NCBI GenBank assembly: GCA_040398845.1 | Contig: JBBATH010000024.1 | Location: 1 to 16,261, forward strand | DNA: 16,261 nt | Direction: 5' to 3' | Origin: WLND01 sp040398845 | GTDB taxonomy: Bacteria > Actinomycetota > Actinomycetes > S36-B12 | Part shown: positions 6,523 through 13,836 of the stretch, in pieces | Numbering within the stretch: the first letter of the stretch is position 1 | Layout of the letters: the number at the start of each line of letters is the position of its first letter | Made by a program: the position numbers and the translations under genes | The notes under the pieces: generated by a model | What the model was told of the DNA's origin: nothing | The model's database searches: none | The model's input: the letters and a program-made list of their open reading frames with translations, nothing else

Positions 6523-7815
6523 TCAGGCCTCGTCATAGTCGATGTAGGGGTTGAGGAACTGCCGACCGAGGAGTGCATCACGCTCTGGCTTCGTGAGTTG
6601 GGCGAGGTCAGCACACTCATGCCAGTTCTCCGTTATCGCCGACCGGAGACGGTCAACGACGGCCTGCGCCGCGTGGCGATCGAGGAGGAACTCAGGGGCC
6701 ACGTCAAGCGCCACGCGGAGTTGGCTGGCACGCTGCCCGTCTCGCGTGATGGCGATCGCTTGCGACGAAGTGTCCGTGCTCCTCGGTGTGGGCGCCAGGT
6801 CGTAGGCGGGCGTGAGGGCCAGTGTCCGACCGTCCCAGAATGCCGCGTGGTTGCGAAGATGGTCGTCGTTGTTGCCCACGAGGATGTTGAAGACCAGGCG
6901 AGCGAACATTTCGTTGAGCGCACCCGGCACGTCGCTCCACACCCCTGCGCGGATCTCCTGGGCGATGAGCGCGTAAGACGCCCCCCAGGAGCCTTCTGCG
7001 CGCAGCCCCAAAATCGTCAGCATGGACAGCATCCCGCGGCGCTGGAATCGTCCTCGGCCCGCGGGAACACGATCGAAACGCTCGACAAGCAGAACATCCT
7101 TGCCCTCGACCCGACGGACTTCGACCGGCGCAACGTTGATGCCGGCCCGCGCGGCAAGAAGCATGGCGAAGCCTTCCGTCTTGACCACGTGACGGTGGTC
7201 GTCGGCCGATGAGAATTTCGCGATCAGTTGCCGGTCGCCGTCGGCCAGCACGGCCTTCGGACGGGCGCCTCCGATAGACGTGCCATGCTGCGCTGCGGCC
7301 GCGAGGGCTTCGGGAATGTACTCACCCCTCTCCACCAGCGCTGCGAGGTCCATGAGTTGCTCAAGGGTCGCAGCGTCATCCCGGGGCACGTAGTCAGTGG
7401 CGCTGGCCTGAAAGTCCAAGGCTCCGATCCGGTTTGTTCCAGAACCGAGCATGTATGCCAACTCGTGAGCCTCGCTTGACGCGTCCAAGCCCATGCGCAG
7501 GTTGAACACGCGCCTTCCCCACGCGTCTGGCGCGCCGTCGCGCAGACATGAGGCAAGCGCCATCGGGTCGCGACCCATCTTCGGCACTCGGGGGTCGCAC
7601 ACTTCGCTCCCCAGCGGAAGCTCTATTTCCCACAGTGAGATCGCGTCACGACGTGCGAGATAACTGACGGCATACCGAAATGCGAGCACGCTCTCCCCAT
7701 GCACCAGCCCGCCTGCGGGAACAATGACGCCAGCGACAACCGGCTCAACCGCCCCGGGCAGCCACACCCAGACGTATGCGCTGCTGGGTTTTCCTTGCCT
7801 TGCTCTAGAAGTCAT
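6523..7815 (-). CDS. hipA: HipA-family serine/threonine kinase toxin
   Basis: The 430-residue product is a HipA-type kinase, the toxin of the HipBA toxin-antitoxin module; E. coli HipA phosphorylates glutamyl-tRNA synthetase and so halts translation. The N-terminal lobe has YVWVWLPGAVEPVVAGVI (residues 14-31) and LRDGAPDAWGRRVF (91-104). The glycine-rich ATP loop is TSIGGARPKA (179-188), with the ATP-binding lysine probably in LIAKFSS (K200). The catalytic segment FNILVGNNDDHLRNHAAF (309-326) has the family's N-x-DDH-x2-N signature, and LTPAYDLAPTP (334-344) is the metal-binding D-x region. The length is normal for the family, so the enzyme looks intact. ATG 7813-7815 overlaps the end of hipB by 11 nt, and GGTGGAG eight bases upstream lies inside hipB, implying translational coupling. 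The chromosomal target is not predictable from sequence. Confidence 0.95.
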   Translation of the reverse strand: MTSRARQGKPSSAYVWVWLPGAVEPVVAGVIVPAGGLVHGESVLAFRYAVSYLARRDAISLWEIELPLGSEVCDPRVPKMGRDPMALASCLRDGAPDAWGRRVFNLRMGLDASSEAHELAYMLGSGTNRIGALDFQASATDYVPRDDAATLEQLMDLAALVERGEYIPEALAAAAQHGTSIGGARPKAVLADGDRQLIAKFSSADDHRHVVKTEGFAMLLAARAGINVAPVEVRRVEGKDVLLVERFDRVPAGRGRFQRRGMLSMLTILGLRAEGSWGASYALIAQEIRAGVWSDVPGALNEMFARLVFNILVGNNDDHLRNHAAFWDGRTLALTPAYDLAPTPRSTDTSSQAIAITRDGQRASQLRVALDVAPEFLLDRHAAQAVVDRLRSAITENWHECADLAQLTKPERDALLGRQFLNPYIDYDEA

Positions 7816-8137
7816 TGGGGATCTCCACCGGGCGACGGCGCACACGGGCCGGCAGCAGTGCCGCACGATCTTGCTGACTTAAGGCGAACGAGCGCAGTTC
7901 GTCCCGCTCACGGCCGAACAGAAGGACGCCGCACAGGATTGCCGCCTCCAACACGATGCCAAGCGAGGGGCTCGTCGACCCGCTCTCGACCCTCGACACG
8001 AGGTGACGGGTCGTTCCAAGTCGCTCAGCGAGCTGCGACTGGGTCCAGCCGAGCTCTTTACGCGCTGCGGCGATCTGTGCCCCGAGCGCAGCGGCTGCCT
8101 GCTCCGTAGGGGGCAGGAACGCTCTGACCTTCTTCAC
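7805..8137 (-). CDS. hipB: HipB-type XRE antitoxin
   Basis: The 110-residue product has an XRE/Cro-type helix-turn-helix at residues 18-70: LGAQIAAARKELGWTQSQLA, then ERLGTTRHLVSRVESGSTSP. HipB antitoxins bind and neutralise HipA and repress their own operon, and the order hipB-hipA with overlapping ends is standard. The tail after residue 75 is basic and proline-containing (RVRRRPVEIPNDF) and may contact HipA. I start at GTG 8135-8137, with GGAGG seven bases upstream; the longer open frame to 8269 has no ribosome binding site and crosses the probable promoter. Repeated TAAACCAT sites upstream are candidate operators. Confidence 0.92.
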   Translation of the reverse strand: MKKVRAFLPPTEQAAAALGAQIAAARKELGWTQSQLAERLGTTRHLVSRVESGSTSPSLGIVLEAAILCGVLLFGRERDELRSFALSQQDRAALLPARVRRRPVEIPNDF

Positions 8138-8294
8138 TGCAACACCTCCAAGAAGAGTGTGGCATATAAACCATCCATTAGGCTTGTAATGTTCGCTGTC
8201 TAAACCATTTTGTAGGCATCTGGAAGGAAGCCGGGCTCCGGAGGATTCGCCGTGCGACATTCGCCCCACCAGGCGGCAGCGCTGTGACCGGCGC
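8138..8294 (-). promoter_or_regulatory. hipBA promoter/operator region
   Basis: This AT-richer gap upstream of hipB holds two direct copies of ATGGTTTA on the minus strand (8167-8174 and 8201-8208), 34 bp apart start to start, close to three helical turns. Possible promoter elements on the minus strand are TAGACA with TAATGG sixteen bases later, or TTATAT nearer the gene. Two spaced identical sites suit cooperative binding by HipB dimers. They do not resemble the E. coli TATCC-N8-GGATA operator. Confidence 0.45.
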
Positions 8295-8317
8295 GATGGC
8301 GTGGCTAGCCTCCCGCG
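8295..8317. repeat. Direct repeat, right copy bracketing hipBA
   Basis: This 23-bp partner of 6321-6343 overlaps the last codons and TAG stop of the repeat-protein gene (stop at 8305-8307). The position at a gene's very end is what an integration site that spares the gene would look like. Confidence 0.6.
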
Positions 8318-9189
8318 GCACCGAGGATCCGGGACGTGACCGCCCTCCGAACCTCCGGTTCGGGGTCGGATGCGAGCAGCAGCAGGGTCGCGTCGTCGAC
8401 GTCGCGGTGGGCGGCAACTGCTGCCCGGATTGCCGCCCGCACATCATTCGCCGCGTTAGCGAGATGGCCGGTCAGCAGGCGGTCAAGGTCCTCAGGGTTC
8501 AAGTCCTCCAGCGGAAGCTCGCGAAGCCAGCGCCAGTCGCATGGAGCCAGTCGGCGCCCAGCGTCCTTCACGGTGCGTGCGACGTCGGCCGCCCTCTTGA
8601 CGGCAGGGCTCTTGGAGTCCACCCCGTCGGGCGCCTCGCGGGCCGCACTACGCAGCGTGACGAGGGCCGCGAAGAGCCCTTCGGGCGCGCAGGCCGGGTT
8701 TGCCACCGCAACCACGACCATCCTCTCGTCACGGCAGGCGGCCACCACCGCACCTGCCAAGCAGCGCGGATTGCGGACGGCCACCCGCCGGATGCGGGCA
8801 ACCCGATCGCTGCTCACGGTGACTGTCAGCGCCTCCGGCGACGCATTCTTCGACGATGCCGCTAAGGCTCGGATCTCGTCAGACCTGTCGCCCAGCAGCA
8901 GATCGACAGCCTTGGTCGGGGTCGCATCGCACGCGGCAACCGCCGTGCGAACATCGTCGGACACGTCGAACACCGCGCGCGACAGGGAAAGAGGCGAGCA
9001 GTTCCCGCCCTTCACCGCCGCTAGTCGCACAGACTCCTCCGCAGCCGACACCAGGGCGCGACTTGCGACGTCACTCGGCGCTCCCCTGCGCAGGGCGGTT
9101 TCCCGCACCGATGCGCAGTGATCCTTCCTCGCGTAGCGCCGCAGCAGCGCGCCCGGGACCTCGGGTCGGGTTGTCCCGAAGAGGCTCAA
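8305..9189 (-). CDS. LRV/HEAT-like repeat protein (294 aa)
   Basis: The 294-residue product consists largely of helical repeats of about 24-27 residues, each starting V/I-R-x-A. Repeat starts read VRETALRRGAPSDVASRAL, VRLAAVKGGNCSPLSLSRAV, VRTAVAACDATPTKAVDLLL, IRALAASSKNASPEALTVTV and IRRVAVRNPRCLAGAVVAAC, with further units VRAAIRAAVAAHRDVDDATL and VRRAVTSRI near the end. This is the pattern of leucine-rich-repeat-variant or HEAT-like solenoids, which act as binding scaffolds. The region at about residues 195-245 (PAVKRAADVARTVKDAGRRL onward) is less regular. The only plausible start in frame is TTG 9187-9189; an in-frame stop lies eight codons before it, there is no good ribosome binding site, and the codon sits inside a hairpin, so the gene may be shortened at its 5' end. 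No catalytic motif is visible. Confidence 0.75.
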   Translation of the reverse strand: MSLFGTTRPEVPGALLRRYARKDHCASVRETALRRGAPSDVASRALVSAAEESVRLAAVKGGNCSPLSLSRAVFDVSDDVRTAVAACDATPTKAVDLLLGDRSDEIRALAASSKNASPEALTVTVSSDRVARIRRVAVRNPRCLAGAVVAACRDERMVVVAVANPACAPEGLFAALVTLRSAAREAPDGVDSKSPAVKRAADVARTVKDAGRRLAPCDWRWLRELPLEDLNPEDLDRLLTGHLANAANDVRAAIRAAVAAHRDVDDATLLLLASDPEPEVRRAVTSRILGAAGG

Positions 9190-9234
9190 GCCGTTGGTAC
9201 GGCTTGCCTTTCAGCCACCACCGTGGTGACTGAA
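9188..9234 (-). promoter_or_regulatory. Tandem hairpins over the start of the repeat-protein gene
   Basis: Two inverted repeats stand side by side. AAGCCGT-TGGT-ACGGCTT (9188-9205) is perfect and contains part of the TTG start codon. The arms TTCAG-C-CACCAC and GTGGTG-A-CTGAA (9210-9234) have one mismatch. As RNA on the minus strand they would fold directly over the start region. They could be a leader structure, a terminator for upstream transcription, or protein-binding palindromes. Confidence 0.4.
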
Positions 9235-9448
9235 GTGGACCGTCCGGAGTGCAAACGAATGCGCAAGCAAGGGCAGCAAAACACAACAGAGTCGGTGTGT
9301 CACTGAGTGACGGAACTCCAGTCCAGACGCCACATTCAACGTCTTCAGCCTCGACAAACACGGACTCGAAGCTCCTGATTGCGCGTCGACGGATTCCCTG
9401 CGGTGGCCTCAGACGGGGCTCACGGTGAATGACTTGCCACCGAGGACG

Positions 9449-9471
9449 TGGGCCCGTTTCACGCGGGCCCA
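9449..9471 (-). terminator. Terminator-like hairpin at the end of the recombinase operon
   Basis: A perfect inverted repeat TGGGCCCG / CGGGCCCA with a 7-base loop lies across the stop codon (9459-9461) of the last gene in the recombinase operon. No T-run follows on the minus strand, which is common for actinobacterial terminators. The rest of 9235-9448 has no supported gene. Confidence 0.5.
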
Positions 9472-10418
9472 TCACTCTGCAGCGCATCGATATCGCGTCC
9501 GGCTTCAGTGAGAACTGAAGCGATCAGGCTCGCGCTCTCTGTATCGATCCCGAGCGTAGATGGCGCGCGTGCGAGTGCCGCCGCAAACCCGAGGATCTTG
9601 AGACCCGCTGGGCTTACCCCCTGCATCCGCGGATCGACGGCAGCATGCGTGAGTCTCCTGAGATCCAATTCCCACATTCCGTCCTCTGCATCGACGGCGA
9701 TGTACCCGGCGGCGGCGAGCGGGACGAGTAGCCCGCCCGCCAATCCGACATAGCGGTAGCTCCTCAGGAGCCTGAGGGCTGCGAGCTTGCATGGATTTTG
9801 CGAGACGTAGCCCGCGCCGAGCATCCATTCCGTTTGGGCAAATGCCTCATCGGCTGTCGTGATCACGGCCATGACCGTGCCCGCCGATTCGGGTGGCGCA
9901 CTCGACGCCGACAGGAGGCAGGGTGAGTGACACCGGTCATTTTCCGCCGGCGGGCGTGGGCGCTCGTCGAGTCGGCGGCCCGTGACATCGAACGTGACGC
10001 CGAAGGGTAATCCTGCGAATCGCACGCCGACCAACTCCCGTTGCGGCTCCCCCGGCTGAGCCCGCCGGCCCACCTTCGCCACCGGTGCTTTCGGCGCTTT
10101 CGGCTCCTCGTGGCCCGATCCGCCGGTGTCCACCGGGTCGAGCACCTTGGCCCAGCGCCCGTGGGCGGCCTGGCGCGTCATCCCCGCGGCGCGTCCGATG
10201 GCGTCCCACGATTCGTCGCGCATGCGCGCTCCGGCGACTGCCTCGTCGATGCCCTCGTCGATCCGCTCGCGAAGACTCCGCCACAGCTCGATCCTCTCGA
10301 GCGGCCCGGCTGCCGAGATCGTCTCGTGAAGCACCTCCATCACGCTCGCGAGGCCCCCTGCGGCTGTCAGGCGGTCCTGACAGCCGTCAGGAACACCTGA
10401 CAGCGGCTCCTCGGTCAT
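9459..10418 (-). CDS. HTH protein, third gene of the recombinase operon (319 aa)
   Basis: The N-terminal part (residues 40-92) ends in a short helix-turn-helix of a style common in actinobacteria: WDAIGRAAGMTRQAAHGRWA (71-90), preceded by an acidic helix. A proline/basic linker (95-180) follows, with VGVRFAGLPFGVTFDVTGRR (130-149). The C-terminal domain (185-319) starts AVITTADEAFAQTEWMLGAG and contains a helical, partly hydrophobic stretch LRLLRSYRYVGLAGGLLVPL; I do not recognise it. Start ATG 10416-10418 overlaps the stop of the recombinase gene (ATGA), with GGAGG ten bases upstream inside that gene. Translation is therefore probably coupled, and the protein is likely an accessory or control factor for recombination. 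A cluster of CTGTCAGG repeats lies within codons 6-18. The linker and C-terminal part could instead be a second gene joined by mutation. Confidence 0.7.
   Translation of the reverse strand: MTEEPLSGVPDGCQDRLTAAGGLASVMEVLHETISAAGPLERIELWRSLRERIDEGIDEAVAGARMRDESWDAIGRAAGMTRQAAHGRWAKVLDPVDTGGSGHEEPKAPKAPVAKVGRRAQPGEPQRELVGVRFAGLPFGVTFDVTGRRLDERPRPPAENDRCHSPCLLSASSAPPESAGTVMAVITTADEAFAQTEWMLGAGYVSQNPCKLAALRLLRSYRYVGLAGGLLVPLAAAGYIAVDAEDGMWELDLRRLTHAAVDPRMQGVSPAGLKILGFAAALARAPSTLGIDTESASLIASVLTEAGRDIDALQSDGPA
10364..10403. repeat. Cluster of CTGTCAGG inverted repeats
   Basis: Four copies of an 8-base motif lie within 40 bp: CTGTCAGG (10364-10371), CCTGACAG (10376-10383), CGTCAGG (10385-10391, one base changed) and CCTGACAG (10396-10403). 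They form two back-to-back inverted repeats with 4-base centres (CGGT and AACA). The set lies inside the 5' end of the third gene of the recombinase operon. It could be an operator or a recombinase core site. Confidence 0.7.
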
Positions 10419-12847
10419 GGCTGGCTCACCTCCAGCCGGGCGAGCCGCTCGCGTGCGCCGTCGCACGGGTACTGCTCGAGGTAGGCGACGATGCTGTCGC
10501 TGCCGACGAACTGGCGCCGATCGATCCCGATGACGGTCAGCCGGCGGGTGCAGATGAGGTCGCTCACCGCGTTGCGGCTCACCCGGAGCACCTCTCGGAC
10601 ATCGGCGAACGCGACGACCTTCTCGTCCGCGCAGATGCCGCGAGCCGGGAACCTCGCGGCGTAGTCCTCGACACTGCCGCGGGTCACCCGGGCAGTGCGG
10701 CTGCCGGACTCCACCGCGACGAGCACCCGGGAGCGGACGAGGGTCTGGATGAGCGGGTCAGGCACGCCGAGGTGCTGAGCGGCCTCGCTGTGGGTCATGG
10801 CGGAGGACCGGGCGACGGCCTGGCGCTCCACCTCGTCGCGCACGCGCTGGATCTCGTCGGCCGACAGCAGGATCGCCTCCCTCATCCCGCGGCGCGAGGC
10901 AAGCCCGAGACCGGCGACGAGCCCGTACAACTGGTGGTACGAGAGCCCGAGCTCGGCAGCGAGGCCGGGAAGCCGGACCCGCTCGCGCCTATCGAACTCG
11001 GCCTGCACCGCGTCCTCGGGAACGAGCCAGATCGAGGCTCCGCCCTTGGCTACCTTGCGGCCGGGAAGGTCGCCGGTCTCGAGCATCCGCGAGACATGCG
11101 TGCCCGATAGCCCGAGCCTGTCCGCGACGACCTTGGTCGTGATCTCGGTTCCGTCCGCGGGCAGCCCGCCGCCGGACGGGTCGCCGTCCGCCGGGACGTA
11201 CCAGCCGCTGCGCAGCAGCTCGCCCTCGATGACGGCCATCCGGCCCGCGTGCCTCGTGCCGGGCCCGAACTGCGGCAGCCGGAAGGTCGGGACGCGCAGG
11301 TTGACGCCGTCCGGGATCAGCGCCTGGATCGCCGCCGCGACCTGCCCGCGAACGTCGTCGCTCAGGCCGAGGTCGTAGGACGAATCGTGAACGTCCAGCT
11401 TCCGTCCTTCCTCGCTCTGGTGCCCGAAGATGTGCCGCAGCCACCGGTCGTCGAGGCCGGCGTTCTCCAGGTCGGTGTTGAGGCTCGCGCGGAGGTCGTG
11501 CGCGGTGAACTCGGCGGGCCCGGCCGTCGTCGCGGCCGTCTCCTCGCACGCCTTCTTCAGCGCGGAATCGAAGGATCCCGCCCCGCTGGCGTCGTCGGTC
11601 CGAAGGCCCGGCATCGCGCGCGCCCACGGCTCCGGGGCGCCGGTGGCCGGATCGACGTGGAAGATCGCATCGAACTCGTCCTGGAAGGCCACGAGCGAAG
11701 GGGCGAGCGGGACCGTCCGCTGGCGCAGCTGACGGGAGGCGTCCCGCGAGCCCGGGTCCACCTCGCCCTCGGCGCTGCCCTTGGTTCCGGGCCGGGTGTC
11801 GCTGCGCACGAACTGCCCGTCGACGCCGCGCACGTCGCGCAGCGAGCCGCCGATCGCCCGCAGGTGCCAGAGCCCGTTCTCGCGGTCGCCGACGAGGCAG
11901 CCGAAGATCTCGCCCTGCCGGGCGCCGCCGAACCGCGCCTCCCACAGGGCACGCTGGTGCACCGGATGCAGCCGCGCAGCCACCTCGAGGCACCGGGCCA
12001 GGGGCACGTGGACGCGTGCGCTCGGCTTCGGGGCCCGCTGCCGGTTCGCCGGCAGGGGCCGCTTCGCGGTGATGCTCCATGGATCGCCGACTATCCGCGC
12101 GCCGTGATTGCCTGCCTGCCGCCACGTGGCATGCAGGAGCTGCACGACGAGGTCGGCGGTCTCCCGGCCCAGCCCGTGAGGCTCCTGCGCCTCGATGAGC
12201 ATTCCGGCGGCGCGCAGGTCCATCGCGCGGACGACCGGCTGCCCGTCGTCGGTCAGTCGAACCGGCACGCGTCCGTCGATCGATCCTGCGAGCTCGCCAC
12301 GGTCGATGGCGCAGGCGATGGCCGCGTCGTCCAGCGTCAGCCAATGACAGGTGACGGCAAGCCGCTTCAGCCGGTCGGCCGCGACCGTCGCGGCCGGCAG
12401 CGGCCGCTCCCCGGCGAGCACCTGCACGAACGTGGTGACGTCGCTGATGCGGAGCCGTGCTGCCTGCAGCGGCCCGCCCTCGCCCCGGTGCTCGAGCAGG
12501 AACGGCAACAGGTAGCGGCACAGGAGGTAATGCATGCCGCGCGCCCGCTCCCCGCCGATCCGCCGGGCCTCCCCCGCCCGATACCAGTACATGTCCAGCG
12601 CGTACCGGGCGGCGCTGATCGTGTCGGGGTCCGCGTCGGAATCGGGACCCTCGTAGCGAAGGTTCGCCAGCTGCACCAGGTCCGCGCCCGGGATGACGAT
12701 GGCCATGCCATCGGCTAGGTCGAGCAGGCCGGAGCGCTCCGAGACGAGAGCGTCCTGACGGCTCGCGGCGGGGTCCCATGCATTGCTTGCTGCGAGCGCG
12801 TCGCCGGTCATGCCAGTGGCCTGCCGCGGTGCGGCTGCCCCGCTCAT
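10415..12847 (-). CDS. Tyrosine recombinase with C-terminal winged-HTH array (810 aa)
   Basis: The catalytic domain of a tyrosine site-specific recombinase spans about residues 280-500: first arginine in WEARFGGARQGEIFGCL (R310), the H-x2-R box in FTAHDLRASLNTDL (H450, R453), the third-box histidine in HIFGHQ (H476) and the nucleophile in HDSSYDLGL (Y491). An N-terminal region of about 280 residues holds a possible core-binding domain. Behind the active site come roughly 300 residues that look like four MerR/excisionase-type winged HTH units: TTKVVADRLGLSGTHVSRML (570-589), LAAELGLSYHQLYGLVAGLG (629-648), MTHSEAAQHLGVPDPLIQTL (684-703) and FADVREVLRVSRNAVSDLI (747-765). Such an array is unusual. 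ATG 12845-12847 overlaps the previous stop (ATGA). A longer open frame to 13447 is out of step with the real upstream gene and was not used. Confidence 0.88.
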   Translation of the reverse strand: MSGAAAPRQATGMTGDALAASNAWDPAASRQDALVSERSGLLDLADGMAIVIPGADLVQLANLRYEGPDSDADPDTISAARYALDMYWYRAGEARRIGGERARGMHYLLCRYLLPFLLEHRGEGGPLQAARLRISDVTTFVQVLAGERPLPAATVAADRLKRLAVTCHWLTLDDAAIACAIDRGELAGSIDGRVPVRLTDDGQPVVRAMDLRAAGMLIEAQEPHGLGRETADLVVQLLHATWRQAGNHGARIVGDPWSITAKRPLPANRQRAPKPSARVHVPLARCLEVAARLHPVHQRALWEARFGGARQGEIFGCLVGDRENGLWHLRAIGGSLRDVRGVDGQFVRSDTRPGTKGSAEGEVDPGSRDASRQLRQRTVPLAPSLVAFQDEFDAIFHVDPATGAPEPWARAMPGLRTDDASGAGSFDSALKKACEETAATTAGPAEFTAHDLRASLNTDLENAGLDDRWLRHIFGHQSEEGRKLDVHDSSYDLGLSDDVRGQVAAAIQALIPDGVNLRVPTFRLPQFGPGTRHAGRMAVIEGELLRSGWYVPADGDPSGGGLPADGTEITTKVVADRLGLSGTHVSRMLETGDLPGRKVAKGGASIWLVPEDAVQAEFDRRERVRLPGLAAELGLSYHQLYGLVAGLGLASRRGMREAILLSADEIQRVRDEVERQAVARSSAMTHSEAAQHLGVPDPLIQTLVRSRVLVAVESGSRTARVTRGSVEDYAARFPARGICADEKVVAFADVREVLRVSRNAVSDLICTRRLTVIGIDRRQFVGSDSIVAYLEQYPCDGARERLARLEVSQP

Positions 12848-13374
12848 GCCGCGGTCCGGGTGGCGAGGGTGAGCGCAGCCCGCAGGTTGGAGTCGCTCGC
12901 CCTGATCTGGCTGTCCTTCGCCTCGAGCTGGGCGCGCATCAGGTCGCCCGCCCCGCGTACCTCCTCGAGCCGGCCCCGCAGCTCGCCGTTCTCGCGCAGG
13001 AGCGCCGCGACCTGCTCCTGCAGGCGCAGCACCTCGACGGCCTGCCCCGCGGTCAGCCCGTTGGGGATGTCGGTCGCCTTGATCCGCCCGATCCTGATGA
13101 AGTCGCTGACCCGGAAGAGCTTGGTGCCGTTGGGCAGTGAGCGGGACTCGAATCCGTGCCGTTTGATGTCCCGGTCGATTGTCTGTTCGTTCTTGCCTGC
13201 GAGCTGCCCGATCCTCGGGCGCGTCAGCCAATCCTCGGCAGTGTCCATCGCGCCGCCAACCACAATGGCCGTGCCAGCGTTCGCGTTCGCTTCGATGCAC
13301 GTGTCGATCGCCGTGGCGGTCGCCGTGGCGATCTCGGTGCCGATCTCCGTGAAGGTCTCCGTGATGGTCGTCAT
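12844..13374 (-). CDS. HTH/coiled-coil protein, first gene of the recombinase operon (176 aa)
   Basis: The 176-residue product has a Thr/Ala/Ile-rich N-terminus with short repeats (TEIGTEIATATATAI, residues 9-23), then a MerR-like winged helix: WLTRPRIGQLAGKNEQTI (49-66), DRDIKRHGFESRSLPNG (67-83) and TKLFRVSDFIRIGRI. A coiled coil follows from about 110 to 165, with LRLQEQVAALLRENGELRGR and LRAQLEAKDS-type heptads. DNA-binding head plus coiled coil recalls the small accessory proteins (TnpC type) that accompany tyrosine recombinases in Tn554-like elements, though I see no direct sequence match. ATG 13372-13374 has AGGGG seven bases upstream; a TTG at 13428 is less likely. The stop overlaps the recombinase start, so the two are co-expressed. 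Confidence 0.8.
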   Translation of the reverse strand: MTTITETFTEIGTEIATATATAIDTCIEANANAGTAIVVGGAMDTAEDWLTRPRIGQLAGKNEQTIDRDIKRHGFESRSLPNGTKLFRVSDFIRIGRIKATDIPNGLTAGQAVEVLRLQEQVAALLRENGELRGRLEEVRGAGDLMRAQLEAKDSQIRASDSNLRAALTLATRTAA

Positions 13375-13458
13375 GCCCTGCCCCTGTCCGCGAGGACGCC
13401 CTCGGTCCGCGCGGAAGGACTGGTGCAATTTTTTGAGAAGGCGGCATCAGGCGCCAAT

Positions 13459-13492
13459 CGGCTACGCCGCATGTGGAAGCGGCATACGCCGC
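13459..13492. promoter_or_regulatory. Twin palindromes upstream of the recombinase operon
   Basis: CGGC-TAC-GCCG (with flanking C, 13459-13470) and GCGGC-ATAC-GCCGC (13479-13492) share the minus-strand core GCGGCGTA with a 22-bp period, i.e. two helical turns. They lie 85-118 bp before the start of the HTH/coiled-coil gene. They look like an operator pair for one of the operon's HTH proteins, or recombinase arm sites. Confidence 0.5.
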
Positions 13493-13710
13493 GGTCGGGG
13501 CCGGAGCAGGCGAATCGCCAGGGCCCCGGGCACCGGGATGCGGCCGGTGATCCCGCCTTGATCCGCGGGCACGCCCGGCTCCAGGGGAGGAGGGCAGGGG
13601 CTTGACCCCAAGTCCACGGGCGGATTACCCGGAGAGGAGGGTTCAGCGAGGGATGTCCCAGCGAACTCGGACACCGCCCGGGCGAGGCGCAAACAGGCCC
13701 TGGGATCGCA

Positions 13711-13742
13711 CAAAGCCCCCCAGATTCCTCTGGGAGGCCTTG
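13711..13742. terminator. Strong GC-rich hairpin, probable bidirectional terminator
   Basis: The arms CAAAGCCCCCCAGA and TCTGGGAGGCCTTG pair over 12 of 14 positions around a TTCC loop. T-rich tails follow on both strands (TTGTTC on plus, TTTGTG on minus). This is the form of many actinobacterial terminators. No gene ends directly at it in the window other than the HigA operon upstream on the minus strand. Confidence 0.55.
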
Positions 13743-13836
13743 TTCAAACTGTGCGTGAGCACGTTTGGCTGGTAGCGGGGAGACAAATTGAAGCTGAGAC
13801 TTTTGGGTTGCGTGCACCGCACGATCCCCTCAAAAA

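Noticed and set aside
9071..9487. 139-codon minus-strand frame across the gap before the repeat-protein gene
   Set aside because: No ribosome binding site and no recognisable pattern; it overlaps the real genes at both ends and the hairpins between them.
10989..12779. Long overlapping minus-strand (10989-12779) and plus-strand (11249-12718) frames over the recombinase gene
   Set aside because: Both are alternative-frame shadows with arginine- and proline-rich composition and no domain signature.
12848..13447. Extra 200 codons in frame before the recombinase start
   Set aside because: This part is an out-of-frame reading of the HTH/coiled-coil gene (low-complexity HGDRH and arginine runs), and the ATGA overlap gives a better start at 12847.
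13580..13760. Possible tRNA or tmRNA 3' end as a recombinase attachment site
   Set aside because: The GC-rich hairpin at 13711-13742 is typical of terminators after tRNA genes, but no cloverleaf, T-loop GGTTCGAATCC-type sequence or CCA end could be found beside it.
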